A stretch of DNA of 64,000 nucleotides from Pseudarthrobacter equi. GTDB taxonomy: Bacteria > Actinomycetota > Actinomycetes > Actinomycetales > Micrococcaceae. The stretch is from the NCBI RefSeq assembly GCF_900105535.1, contig NZ_LT629779.1, forward strand, positions 744,001 to 808,000. The letters are read 5' to 3'. The translations under genes were made by a program, and so were the position numbers. The notes beneath the pieces were generated by a model. That model was not told the DNA's origin. It saw only the letters and a program-made list of their open reading frames with translations, and ran no database searches. This document shows, piece after piece, positions 16,137 to 25,265 of the stretch (positions are counted from its first letter, which is position 1; each line of letters starts with the position of its first letter).

Positions 16137-18482
16137 TCAGGCCGCTGTGACGGGGATCTTCCGGGTGTGGAGCACCTTCTGCGTGATCCAGTCCAGCAGG
16201 TCCACCGTCAGCGTGTAATTGCCGGGCGCCGGCGGGCGCAGCAGCATGTCGTACCGCTCGGCGGCACCGAAGTTGATGAGGCTGGTGCGCAGGGGCCCCG
16301 TCTCCGAAATGGGCCGCGCCGGCCCTGACGGGCTGGACGTATCGCGGAACGGCCTGCCGTCATGCGAGATCAGCTCGGCCATGGGCACACGTTCGTTGCC
16401 CGCGTTGGTGAAATACGCATTCACCGGGAAATAGTTGGCGTTGAGCAGCCGGAGCAGCGTGGGCTTGACGCTGCCGTTGGGTATGCGGGCACGGATGCGG
16501 CTGAGGATGGCTGGTCCTTCCTTCGTGGCTGTGGACGCGAGTTCACCGCCGAGCAGGTAGAAGTGCTTGGGCTGGAATCTGTCCAGGCCGGCATCGTCGC
16601 CGGAGAGCCCGGCGGCATGGTTGAGCTCATGCCAGCGCGGATCCACCGAATACGGAACCAGGATGGTTTCCGTCGCGGTGTCGTACTCCGGTCCGTCCAC
16701 GAACGCCCGCCGCGCGCCCGCAGCCACCGGGTAGTCCGGGTGCGGTGCCGGATCAATGATCAGCGGACCGAACATGCCCATCTGCACGTGCAGGGGCGTG
16801 TTGACGTGGCAGTGGTAGAAGTATGTCCCGGACGCACCCACGTTCGGGTTCCCGGGCGAGCCCTTTTCGGGCCGCCACTGGTACGTGTAGGAGCCCGACA
16901 CCTCAAAGGAGGTGTGGCCCACGCCGTCGTTCCGTGGATCCGGTTCCATGCCGTGCCAGTGGACGGTATGGACCCGCTTGCTGGGGTGAATGGTGCCGTG
17001 GAACAACTGTCCCTCGGTCAGCCGCACCAGGGGTGCCGGAAAGATGCGGCCCGATTTTTCCGTCTCGAACGTCCACATTTCGAATTCGCCGCCGTCGTCG
17101 AACTTCATCTTGCGGTTGAAGAACTTGAACTCGTGCGCAACGTCAGGCTTCTGGCGGAACTCCGTGGCCGGGCTGCCTTCATGCATCTGGTCCGAGCTGA
17201 AGTCCGCCTGGCTGCGGTACAGCGGGTGCCCTCCGGTGGCGTCCCCGGGCCCCGGAGCCGCGATGGTCCAATGGCCCACCAGCCCGCCGGGGTACATGCC
17301 GCCGCGCGCCACCTGCGAAGGTTCGGCGTGGCAGTGCATCGGGTAGAACCAGTCCGTCTTCCGCGCGTTCCACACCTGGTCGATCGCTTCCGGCGGCCGG
17401 CGCAGCGGCAGCATCGAGTCCTTCCGGTCCAGGGGATGCATCTCGATGACGTCTTCCCACTGCTGGAGCTCGATGTGGCCGTCGGCGTCGATACGGCCGC
17501 CGCTGCGCGGGAATGCCGTCCCGTTCCGCTGGACCGTCCAGAGGTGGTTGCCGTGGAAATGGAGCTGGTGGTGGACCACCCCGGCGTTGATGAAGCGCAT
17601 CAGCTGCCCGGTACGGACCGTGCCCGGCGCCGCCGACAGGCTGAAGTTGCGGACGTCCACCTGGCGGGCGGAGCCGGACATCAGGGTGTCTTCCTCACGG
17701 GTCCGGTTGAGTGCTTCGTCGGTGGAGGCGGCGAGGGACTGGAAGCCGCTGCGCCCGTTGAGGGTGAAATAGCGCGGATAGGCAGGAGTTTTGTCCGGAT
17801 CCACCGTTCCCTGGCGGGACGCAATGCCGGCCCACACAGGATCGACGTTGTGGAGCATCCACAGCCATTGGCGCTCAAACTCGTGCCCGCCCGGTCCAGG
17901 CAGCCACGGCGAGTCAGGGTTGACCACCAGCAGGGCGCCGAACAGGCCAAGGATCCGCTGGACGGGATCGGCTTCGGGATCGGCCGGGTCATCACCCGGA
18001 TCGCAGTAGATGTACGTACCTTCCGCCGGCGCCTGAAAAGTCAGGGTGCCGCTCTGGCCGGGCCTGATGACGCCGGTGCCCTCGTGGCCGCCGCCCCCGC
18101 CGGCATTGAGGAACAGGAGTGAATGGTCCTGCGCGAGGTTGTTGGTCACCCGGATGCTGACGGTACTTCCGGTCTCGGCGATCAGCGTGCGGTCCGGAAA
18201 GAAGCTGGCCCAGTGCCCGCGCCGGACCAGGTACTCGCCGGGATTGAGGGGATCCTCGCCCGCAGGTGCGGGCCGCCCCAGTCCAGGCGCCGGAGCGTGA
18301 AGCGGATAGGTCCTGCTGGCAATCACGGTGCCGTCGCGCTGGAACACCCGCGGGCCGACCGCCAGGCTCGGATTGGGGTCTGCCACCGTGGTCTTGCGGT
18401 CCCCGAACCCGCGGTGATAAACAAGGGTCCCGTCCACCATGGGTAGGAAGCCTTCATTGATGTGGAGCTCCAGGGGGCTCAT
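16137..18482 (-). CDS. Multicopper oxidase with non-standard cupredoxin domain order
   Basis: This 781-residue protein has several cupredoxin domains. Copper motifs appear in this order: HLHFHGNH (308-313), MHCHAEPSQ (H383, H385), HTVHWHGME (H508, H510) and FYHCHVNTPLHVQMGM (H557, C558, H559, H565, M568/M570). In standard laccases HWHG comes first and the Type-1 HCH motif last. Here an HxHG/HCH pair precedes a second HxHG/HCH pair, with the full Type-1-like set in the third domain. An N-terminal domain (~100-190) lacks the His ligands. There is no signal peptide. The start overlaps the stop of the Tat-signal gene (ATGA). It probably oxidises phenolics or metal ions, but the substrate is unknown. 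Confidence 0.8.
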   Translation of the reverse strand: MSPLELHINEGFLPMVDGTLVYHRGFGDRKTTVADPNPSLAVGPRVFQRDGTVIASRTYPLHAPAPGLGRPAPAGEDPLNPGEYLVRRGHWASFFPDRTLIAETGSTVSIRVTNNLAQDHSLLFLNAGGGGGHEGTGVIRPGQSGTLTFQAPAEGTYIYCDPGDDPADPEADPVQRILGLFGALLVVNPDSPWLPGPGGHEFERQWLWMLHNVDPVWAGIASRQGTVDPDKTPAYPRYFTLNGRSGFQSLAASTDEALNRTREEDTLMSGSARQVDVRNFSLSAAPGTVRTGQLMRFINAGVVHHQLHFHGNHLWTVQRNGTAFPRSGGRIDADGHIELQQWEDVIEMHPLDRKDSMLPLRRPPEAIDQVWNARKTDWFYPMHCHAEPSQVARGGMYPGGLVGHWTIAAPGPGDATGGHPLYRSQADFSSDQMHEGSPATEFRQKPDVAHEFKFFNRKMKFDDGGEFEMWTFETEKSGRIFPAPLVRLTEGQLFHGTIHPSKRVHTVHWHGMEPDPRNDGVGHTSFEVSGSYTYQWRPEKGSPGNPNVGASGTYFYHCHVNTPLHVQMGMFGPLIIDPAPHPDYPVAAGARRAFVDGPEYDTATETILVPYSVDPRWHELNHAAGLSGDDAGLDRFQPKHFYLLGGELASTATKEGPAILSRIRARIPNGSVKPTLLRLLNANYFPVNAYFTNAGNERVPMAELISHDGRPFRDTSSPSGPARPISETGPLRTSLINFGAAERYDMLLRPPAPGNYTLTVDLLDWITQKVLHTRKIPVTAA

Positions 18483-19171
18483 GACCGGACCCCCGTGACA
18501 GTCAGTTGCGGCAGTGCCAGCAGTTGCGAGGCGTCGTCATCCAGCCCCGAGTATTCGATCTGCATAGTGACGGCATCGTGCGGTGCAAGATAACTGATCC
18601 AGACCCGTTCCGTGGCGCCGGCGGCGATGGTGCCAGGCCCGTGGTCGGAGTCCTGCGGGGCCACCGTGATGCCTGACGGCAGCAGCCTGAGTCGCAACTG
18701 GCCCGGACTGAAGAGGACCGGCTCCGGCTGGTCATTGCGTAGCGCCACTTCAAGCACAACCACATCGCCCCAGGTGAAGTTGCCAGGCTGCGGCCAGTCG
18801 GAGTCCAGCAAGGGGTCACTGTCGTGGCCGGGGTCGTGGCCGGCGCTGCTGGGTTGCCGGCTCGAGGCCTGCCGTATTCCCTGGCGTCCGGCGGCTGCAG
18901 TGTGCAAGCCGTCCTTGACTTGGGATATTGCCGAGGCCAGCGGCCTGGCCGCAGGGTGTCCCTGGGCATCGAGCCTTGCCAGGCGGCCGGCGTCGACGAT
19001 GGACAGGGCGCCAAAGGCCGTGGCGAGGCCGCTGCCGCCGCCGGGCGTGCTGCGCGAGACAACGCCGTAGGTTGCGCCGCCCAGCAGCAGCAGGGCGCCC
19101 CCGCCAACGACGAGTCCGAACTGCCGCCGGCTCAGGGGCAGGGCAGCAGCGGACGGTGGAGTGTGGCTCAT
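18479..19171 (-). CDS. Tat-signal exported protein, probable partner of the multicopper oxidase
   Basis: This 230-residue protein starts at an ATG after GGAGGAACC. Residues 14-18 are SRRQF followed by a hydrophobic run (GLVVGGGALLLLGGATYGVV), a twin-arginine signal or anchor. The C-terminal half (VVVLEVALRNDQPEPVLFSPGQLRLRL...ATERVWISYLAPHDAVTMQIEY) reads as an Ig-like or cupredoxin-like beta-sandwich without copper ligands. It is translationally coupled to the oxidase, which has no signal of its own, so it may carry the oxidase across the membrane as a pair or anchor it outside. Function is inferred from context only. Confidence 0.7.
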   Translation of the reverse strand: MSHTPPSAAALPLSRRQFGLVVGGGALLLLGGATYGVVSRSTPGGGSGLATAFGALSIVDAGRLARLDAQGHPAARPLASAISQVKDGLHTAAAGRQGIRQASSRQPSSAGHDPGHDSDPLLDSDWPQPGNFTWGDVVVLEVALRNDQPEPVLFSPGQLRLRLLPSGITVAPQDSDHGPGTIAAGATERVWISYLAPHDAVTMQIEYSGLDDDASQLLALPQLTVTGVRS

Positions 19172-19334
19172 GGTTCCTCCCCAATATGGTTTCTTACGGC
19201 AACAACCATGGTGGGCGGAGCGCCTAGGAGGGCCCTAGGGGAAAACTTGGGATGCCGTTCAGCATCCAGCGGCCGGTGTTACCGCGCCAAGTCACGGATT
19301 CGCCTGGGATCGCCGCGGGTGGCAGCATTGTTAG

Positions 19335-20339
19335 ATGCTTGAGGCAACCAAACCGCAGAATTCCCCTGAGGGAGCACCCCTTAATCCGGCACTGGCAGCG
19401 GAAAGCAGGATTGCCCGCGTCGCCGTGACGGTCTTCCCGCTCCTCGTGGTGGCCGCAGGTATCGCTGGATACCTGCTTCCCGGGACCTTCAAGCCCATGG
19501 GGACCGCCGTGCCCTACCTGCTGGGCATCATCATGTTCTGCATGGGACTCACCCTGACCCCTCCCGACTTCGCCGCTGTGGCAAAGCGGCCCTGGGCCGT
19601 GGCGCTCGGCATTGTGGCGCACTACGTGATCATGCCCGGTGCCGGCTGGCTCATCGCCCAGGCACTGAACCTCGAGCCGGAGCTTGCCGTGGGCCTGATC
19701 CTGGTTGGCTGTGCCCCGTCCGGCACCGCGTCCAATGTCATGGCCTTCCTCGCCAAGGGTGATGTTGCCCTCTCCGTGGCGGTGGCCTCAGTGTCCACCC
19801 TGATCGCTCCCATCGTCACCCCGCTGCTCGTGCTGTTCCTGGCGGGCTCCTACCTGAACATCGATGCCGGCGGCATGGTTGTGGACATCCTCAACACTGT
19901 CCTCCTCCCGGTGGTCGCCGGGCTGCTGGCCCGGCTGTTCCTGAAGAAGCTCGTGGACAAGGTGCTGCCGGCACTGCCGTGGGCGTCCGCCGTCGTGATT
20001 TCCCTCATTGTGGCCATCGTGGTGGCCGGCAGCGCCAGCAAGATCGTGGCCGCCGGCGGCATCGTGTTCCTGGCCGTGGTCCTGCACAACGGGTTCGGCC
20101 TGGGGCTGGGCTACCTCGCCGGGAAACTGGGCCGGCTGGATGACAAGGCACGCCGCGCCCTGGCCTTCGAAGTCGGCATGCAGAACTCCGGACTGGCCGC
20201 CACATTGGCCACGGCACACTTCAGCCCGCTGGCCGCGCTGCCGTCCGCCGTTTTCTCGCTGTGGCACAATATTTCAGGCGCCATAGTGGCAGCTTGGCTG
20301 GCCCGCCGCCCCCTCCAGGACACCCCGGCACCGCAGTGA
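19335..20339 (+). CDS. Bile acid:sodium symporter (BASS) family transporter
   Basis: This 334-residue protein has about nine or ten transmembrane segments and the BASS signatures: YLLGIIMFCMGLTLTPPDF, GLILVGCAPSGTASNVMAFLAKGDVALSVA and FEVGMQNSGLAATLA. Bacterial members import organic acids such as pantoate, 2-keto acids or sterols with Na+. It stands alone between the Tat/oxidase pair (divergent) and the ole operon. No strong ribosome site precedes the ATG. Confidence 0.93.
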   Translation: MLEATKPQNSPEGAPLNPALAAESRIARVAVTVFPLLVVAAGIAGYLLPGTFKPMGTAVPYLLGIIMFCMGLTLTPPDFAAVAKRPWAVALGIVAHYVIMPGAGWLIAQALNLEPELAVGLILVGCAPSGTASNVMAFLAKGDVALSVAVASVSTLIAPIVTPLLVLFLAGSYLNIDAGGMVVDILNTVLLPVVAGLLARLFLKKLVDKVLPALPWASAVVISLIVAIVVAGSASKIVAAGGIVFLAVVLHNGFGLGLGYLAGKLGRLDDKARRALAFEVGMQNSGLAATLATAHFSPLAALPSAVFSLWHNISGAIVAAWLARRPLQDTPAPQ

Positions 20340-20440
20340 CCCGGGAATAAATGTGCACGACGGGGCACTTGCCTGCATAGTTAAGCTCCTGCGCCGGTGG
20401 GTAATAGACACCGCAGGACAGAAACGAACAGGGGCTTGAA

Positions 20441-21463
20441 TTGGTAGGTAATGCAACCTTCCGTCACACCAACACCGCGCTGCTCTCGGTGAGCAGCGTC
20501 GAAGCTCCAAGGATCGTGAGTTCCGTTGACTTCGACCGCCGGCTGGCGTCGACACTGCAGCGGCTGAAATTCCCGCCCCGGCTCCTGGAGCGCGTCGCCG
20601 GGATCACGCACCGCCGCTGGTGGGCGGCCGGCACGTCGTTTGACGACGCCGCCATCGAGGCAGGAGCCAAGGCCCTTGCCGAAGCCGGTGTGGAAGCGTC
20701 CGAGGTTGGCCTGCTGATCAACACCTCGGTGACCCGGCGCAACCTTGAGCCGTCCGTTGCGGTGAAGATCCACCACGGACTGGGCCTGCCGTCGTCGGCC
20801 ATGAACTTCGACCTTGCCAACGCGTGCCTCGGGTTCGTCAACGGCCTGACCCTCGCGGCCAACATGATCGACTCTGGCCAGATCAAATACGCCGTTATTG
20901 TCAACGCCGAGGACGCCGAAGCAACACAGGAAGCGACGATCGCCCGGCTGCAGCGTCCCGAAACCACCCGCGAGGACTTCAACCGCGAGTTCGCCACACT
21001 CACCCTGGGCTCCGGCGCTGCCGCGGCCGTCCTTGGCCCGGCAGACGGACACCCCGGCGCGCACCGGCTGGTGGGCGGGGTGATGCGCGCGGGCACCGAA
21101 CACCACGAACTGTGCGTGGGCGGCATCGACGGCATGAACACCGACACCAAAGGATTGCTCGACGGCGGCCTGCAGCTTGTGGTGGACGCCTGGCACGAGG
21201 CGCAGCCGGAGTGGGACTGGGCCACCATGGACAGGTACGTCACGCACCAGGTAAGCAACGCCTACACCCAGGCCATCATCGATGCCATCGACCTTGACCC
21301 GGCCAAGGTGCCCATCACGTTCCCGCACTGGGGCAACGTGGGACCGGCTTCACTGCCCATGACGCTTGCCGCCGAATCCCAGTCCCTCGAAGCCGGGGAC
21401 CGCGTCCTCTGCATGGGCGTGGGCTCCGGCCTGAACACCGCAATGATTGAGATCGTTTGGTAG
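20441..21463 (+). CDS. oleA: OleA, thiolase-fold acyl-CoA condensing enzyme of olefin biosynthesis
   Basis: This 340-residue protein of the KAS III/thiolase superfamily performs head-to-head Claisen condensation of two fatty acyl-CoAs to a beta-keto acid. The active Cys is in NFDLANACLGFVNG (Cys129), with a later THQVSNAY and a C-terminal FPHWGNVGPASLP. The frame starts with TTG at 20441, as no ATG/GTG is available before the conserved FRHTNTALLSV. It overlaps the oleBC start. Order oleA-oleBC-oleD is diagnostic of actinobacterial long-chain olefin clusters. Confidence 0.95.
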   Translation: MVGNATFRHTNTALLSVSSVEAPRIVSSVDFDRRLASTLQRLKFPPRLLERVAGITHRRWWAAGTSFDDAAIEAGAKALAEAGVEASEVGLLINTSVTRRNLEPSVAVKIHHGLGLPSSAMNFDLANACLGFVNGLTLAANMIDSGQIKYAVIVNAEDAEATQEATIARLQRPETTREDFNREFATLTLGSGAAAAVLGPADGHPGAHRLVGGVMRAGTEHHELCVGGIDGMNTDTKGLLDGGLQLVVDAWHEAQPEWDWATMDRYVTHQVSNAYTQAIIDAIDLDPAKVPITFPHWGNVGPASLPMTLAAESQSLEAGDRVLCMGVGSGLNTAMIEIVW

Positions 21464-24150
21464 CCGCCGCCTGGCCCGGCGTGGATCCGCAGTGGTCCCG
21501 CGAACTTGCCGTGCCCTCCACCTCCGGGGCGGATGAGCCCGGAACGGTCCGCAACTGGCACATCCTGGATAACGGCGCCCAGCTTGAGGCCCGGGGCCTG
21601 ACACCCGCAGGCACCCTGCTGTGCGTGCATGGCAACCCCACCTGGTCCTACCTCTGGCGCACGCTGCTGGCCCCCGGGTCCGATCCCGCCCACCCGTGGC
21701 GCGTGGTGGCTGTGGACCAGCTGGACATGGGGTTTTCGGAACGCACCGGCACGTTCCGGCGGCTCGCCGACCGAATCAACGACCTGGGCGACCTCACCAC
21801 GGCGCTGGGCCTGGACGGTCCCGTGGTCACAGTGGGGCACGACTGGGGCGGGGTCATCAGCCTGGGCTGGGCGCTGGCGCATCAGGACCAGCTCGCCGGG
21901 GTGGTCGTGACCAACACGGCAGTCCACCAGCCATCCACCTCCAAAATTCCGCCGGCGCTCCGGCTGGCCCTGCACCCCGCCGTGCACCAATGGGGAACGG
22001 TCACCTCTGACGCCTTCCTGCGGGTGACCCATTCGCTGGCCCACCCGCCGCTGGCCGCCGACATCCACGCCGCCTACATGGCCCCCTACCGGGGCGCCAG
22101 CCGGCGGTCCGGTGTGGGCAACTTCGTGGCCGATATCCCGGTGGACGAATTCCACCCCAGCTTTGCGGCACTGGCCGGCGTGGCCGAAGGGCTGCGCGGG
22201 CTGGCAGTCCCGGCCCTGATGCTCTGGGGCCCCCGCGACCCCATCTTCTCCGACCGCTACCTCAAAGACCTGATCGGCAGGCTTCCGCACGCCAAGGTGC
22301 ACCGCTTCGAAGGCGCAGGACACCTTGTGGCGGAAGACCGGGACATTGCCACGCCGGTGTTTGAGTGGCTTGCCGCCCGGGAGGGTTCTGCCCCTACCGA
22401 CGCTGATTTGTCTGGCGCCGCTGATGTTTTGGACACCTCAGCAAACCCGGCGGCGCCGGAAACCGCTGAATTCCGGCCCCTCTGGGACCTGCTCGGCGAG
22501 CAGGCCGCAGGGCCGGCCGGCACCGGGTCCGCCGTCGTGGAGATGGCCCCGGACGGCACGGCAGCCCGGTCGCTCAGCTGGCAGCAGCTGGACCAGAAGA
22601 TCCTGGACCTCGCTGCCGGGCTGGAGAAAGCCGGAGTGCAGCGCGGCAGCAGGGTCAGCCTCATGGTGCCGCCCGGGGTCGACCTCACCGTGGCCCTCTA
22701 CGCCTGCCTGCGCCTTGGTGCCGTGGTGGTGGTGGCCGACGCCGGACTGGGAACCAAGGGCCTGAGCCGCGCCGTGAAAGGCGCCACCCCGGACTTCATC
22801 ATCGGCATCGACAAAGCCCTGGCTGCGGCCGCCGCCCTTGGCTGGCCCGGCCGTCGCATCAGCGTGGGCACCCTCCCGGCCGCCCGCCGCCGCCTCCTCG
22901 GCGCCGAAACCTCCCTCGCAGAACTGACCCGGCCCGGCGCCGCACACGCTGGGGCCCAGCACGCCGATGCTGCCGACCCCGACGCCCCCGCAGCCGTGCT
23001 GTTCACCTCGGGCTCCACCGGGCCGGCCAAGGGCGTGCTCTACACGCACCGGCAGCTGGCCGCGATGCGGGACACCGTGGCCAGCACCTTCGGTATCCGG
23101 GCAGGGTCCAACCTCGTGGCCGGTTTCGCTCCGTTCGCCCTCCTGGGCCCGGCACTGGGCGCTGTGTCCGTCACGCCGGCCATGGACGTCACGGCACCCC
23201 GCACACTGACAGCCCGCGCGCTGGCCGACGCTGCCAGAGCCATCGACGCCACCGTGGTGTTTGCCTCCCCGGCGGCGCTTCGCAATGTCGTCGCCACCCG
23301 GGAGGACCTCGATGAGGCGGGCCTGAAGGCGTTGGCACGCGTTGAGCTGCTGCTCTCCGCCGGAGCCCCCGTCCCCGAACCGCTCCTGGCAGAGGTCCAG
23401 CAACTGGTCCCCGCGGCCTCGCTGCACACCCCCTACGGGATGACCGAGGCCCTGCCGGTCACGGACATCAGCCTGGAACAGATCAGGGAAGCCGACGCCG
23501 AAACAGCGGCCGGAACCCTCCACGGCGGCGGCAACGGCGTGTGCGTCGGCAAACCCGTCCACGGAGCACGCCTGGCCATCATCCCGCTCTCGGCGGACGG
23601 CACCGCGTCCGGAACCACGCCGGTGACGGATGCCGGCGTGGCCGGTGAAATCCTGGTCAGCGCCCCGCACGTCAAGGACTCGTACGACAGGCTCTGGCTG
23701 ACCCAGCGCGAGAGCGCCGGCCTGCCCGGCTGGCACCGCACCGGGGACGTGGGGCACTTCGACGCCGCCGGCAGGCTCTGGGTGGAAGGCCGCCTCGCCC
23801 ACGTGGTGACGGCACCCGGCGCCGCGGTAACCCCGGTGGGTGCCGAGCAGGCCATCGAACGGCTGGACAATGTCCGGTTGGCGGCGGTCACCGGGGTGGG
23901 CCCGGCCGGCACGCAGGCGGTGGTGGCCGTCGTCGAAACCGCGCCTCCAACGCGCACCGCGGGACCGGCTGAACCCGCCCTCTCCGCAAGCGTCCGCGCA
24001 GCAGCCCGCACGGCCGGCGTCAGAATCTCCGCTGTGCTGGCCGTTCCCGCGCAGCCCACCGACATCCGGCATAACGCCAAGATCGACAGGACACGGCTTT
24101 CGCGCTGGGCAACGCGCGTGCTGGCCGGCGGCCGGCCGGGTAAACCGTGA
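21457..24150 (+). CDS. oleBC: OleBC fusion: beta-lactone decarboxylase plus beta-lactone synthetase
   Basis: This 897-residue protein has two domains. Residues ~1-310 form an alpha/beta hydrolase of the haloalkane-dehalogenase type (HGNPTWSYLWR at ~58-68 and VGHDWGG with nucleophile Asp129), which is OleB and decarboxylates the beta-lactone to a cis-olefin. Residues ~340-897 form an ANL adenylate-forming domain (TSGSTGPAKG at ~517-526, TPYGMTEALP, a late GWHRTGDVGHFDAAGRLWVEGR), which is OleC and makes the lactone from the beta-hydroxy acid. Such fusions are known in actinobacteria such as Micrococcus. The TTG start overlaps the oleA stop. A GTG 24 bp later (21481) is an alternative. It overlaps oleD by GTGA. 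Confidence 0.95.
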   Translation: MVAAAWPGVDPQWSRELAVPSTSGADEPGTVRNWHILDNGAQLEARGLTPAGTLLCVHGNPTWSYLWRTLLAPGSDPAHPWRVVAVDQLDMGFSERTGTFRRLADRINDLGDLTTALGLDGPVVTVGHDWGGVISLGWALAHQDQLAGVVVTNTAVHQPSTSKIPPALRLALHPAVHQWGTVTSDAFLRVTHSLAHPPLAADIHAAYMAPYRGASRRSGVGNFVADIPVDEFHPSFAALAGVAEGLRGLAVPALMLWGPRDPIFSDRYLKDLIGRLPHAKVHRFEGAGHLVAEDRDIATPVFEWLAAREGSAPTDADLSGAADVLDTSANPAAPETAEFRPLWDLLGEQAAGPAGTGSAVVEMAPDGTAARSLSWQQLDQKILDLAAGLEKAGVQRGSRVSLMVPPGVDLTVALYACLRLGAVVVVADAGLGTKGLSRAVKGATPDFIIGIDKALAAAAALGWPGRRISVGTLPAARRRLLGAETSLAELTRPGAAHAGAQHADAADPDAPAAVLFTSGSTGPAKGVLYTHRQLAAMRDTVASTFGIRAGSNLVAGFAPFALLGPALGAVSVTPAMDVTAPRTLTARALADAARAIDATVVFASPAALRNVVATREDLDEAGLKALARVELLLSAGAPVPEPLLAEVQQLVPAASLHTPYGMTEALPVTDISLEQIREADAETAAGTLHGGGNGVCVGKPVHGARLAIIPLSADGTASGTTPVTDAGVAGEILVSAPHVKDSYDRLWLTQRESAGLPGWHRTGDVGHFDAAGRLWVEGRLAHVVTAPGAAVTPVGAEQAIERLDNVRLAAVTGVGPAGTQAVVAVVETAPPTRTAGPAEPALSASVRAAARTAGVRISAVLAVPAQPTDIRHNAKIDRTRLSRWATRVLAGGRPGKP

Positions 24151-25118
24151 GGGTCCTGGTCACCGGAGCCAGCGGCATGCTCGGCGGCGCCGTGGCGCGG
24201 CTCCTGGTCCGCGAGGGCCACACCGTCACCACGCTGCAGCGGCGCCCGTCGGGGGTCGACGGCGCTACGGACCTCCGCGGGTCCATCACCGATGCCGGGG
24301 TGCTGAAGGACGCCGTCCGGGGCCAGGACGGCATCATTCACCTCGCCGCGAAGGTCTCCTTCACCGGACGCGCGGCGGAGTTCGACGAGGTGAACATCGA
24401 GGGCACCCGCCGGCTCCTGGACGCCGCGCGGGCGGCGGGCGTTCGGGACTTCGTGTTCGTTTCTTCCCCGTCCGTGGCGAATTCCGGGGCCGCCATCGTG
24501 GGGCTGGGCGCGGGACCGGCAGACCCGGAGCACGCGCACGGCGACTACGCCCGCACCAAGGGCGCCGCCGAATTGCTGGCCCTGGCCGCTGATTCCCCGG
24601 GCTTCCGGGTGGCCGCCGTGCGCCCGCACATCGTCTGGGGCCCGGGCGACACCCAACTGGTGGAGCGCGTCCTGGCCCGCGCCGCCGTCGGCCGCCTGCC
24701 CTTGCTGGACGCCGGAGCTGCCCTGATCGACACCACCTACGTGGACAACGCGGCGTCCGCCATGGTGGCCGCGCTGGAACGGATGGAGCGCGTCCACGGA
24801 CAGGCGGTGGTGGTCAGCAACGGCGAGCCCCGCCCAGTGGGTGAACTTCTGGCCGGCATCTGTGCTGCCGGCGGCGTTGCGGCGCCGACGTGGGCCGTTC
24901 CCGGAGCCGTGGCCCGGGGTGTGGGGTCCGTGGTGGAAAAGCTGTGGCTGTGGGCCGGACGCACCGAAGAGCCGCCCATGACCAGGTTCCTCGCGGAGCA
25001 GCTGTCCACCGCCCACTGGTTCGACCAGCGCCGCACCCGGGAGCTCCTGGACTGGACCCCTGCGGTGTCGCTGGACGAAGGACTCGCGAAGCTCGCCGCC
25101 CACTACGCCCCGCGATAA
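24147..25118 (+). CDS. oleD: OleD, NADPH-dependent 2-alkyl-3-oxoalkanoate reductase
   Basis: This 323-residue extended SDR has the N-terminal VTGASGMLGGAVARLLVREGH nucleotide site and a Tyr-Lys pair in HGDYARTKGAAE. It reduces the beta-keto acid from OleA to the beta-hydroxy acid used by OleC. The GTG start overlaps the oleBC stop (GTGA), so the three genes form one operon. Products are probably C25-C31 membrane-associated olefins. Confidence 0.93.
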   Translation: MRVLVTGASGMLGGAVARLLVREGHTVTTLQRRPSGVDGATDLRGSITDAGVLKDAVRGQDGIIHLAAKVSFTGRAAEFDEVNIEGTRRLLDAARAAGVRDFVFVSSPSVANSGAAIVGLGAGPADPEHAHGDYARTKGAAELLALAADSPGFRVAAVRPHIVWGPGDTQLVERVLARAAVGRLPLLDAGAALIDTTYVDNAASAMVAALERMERVHGQAVVVSNGEPRPVGELLAGICAAGGVAAPTWAVPGAVARGVGSVVEKLWLWAGRTEEPPMTRFLAEQLSTAHWFDQRRTRELLDWTPAVSLDEGLAKLAAHYAPR

Positions 25119-25137
25119 GCCGCAGCCAGCAACCCTT

Positions 25138-25150
25138 TTCATTCAGTGAA
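25138..25150. promoter_or_regulatory. Putative operator TTCA-N5-TGAA upstream of the hydrolase-DUF3500 operon
   Basis: TTTCATTCAGTGAAA (25137-25151) is a dyad with the same half-sites and 5-nt spacer as the site upstream of the quercetin dioxygenase gene. It lies 116 bp before the chosen start at 25266, or 44 bp before the alternative ATG at 25194. Confidence 0.55.
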
Positions 25151-25265
25151 ACCGGCCGCGCCGTGCGGCTTCCCGATACCCCACAGTTGATTCATGACGC
25201 AGCCCACACCGGGCTTGTCAGGCAGTCACCACGGGATCATCACGGGACAGAACGGCGCGGTACAC

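Noticed and set aside
22438..25142. Long open frames on the minus strand opposite oleBC and oleD
   Set aside because: They mirror the codon pattern of the real genes in a high-GC sequence, and their products are low-complexity Gly/Arg-rich with no recognisable motif.
25194..25265. Upstream ATG for the hydrolase at 25266
   Set aside because: Codon use is atypical, there is no ribosome site, and the extra residues have no counterpart in the related hydrolase. It is kept only as an alternative.
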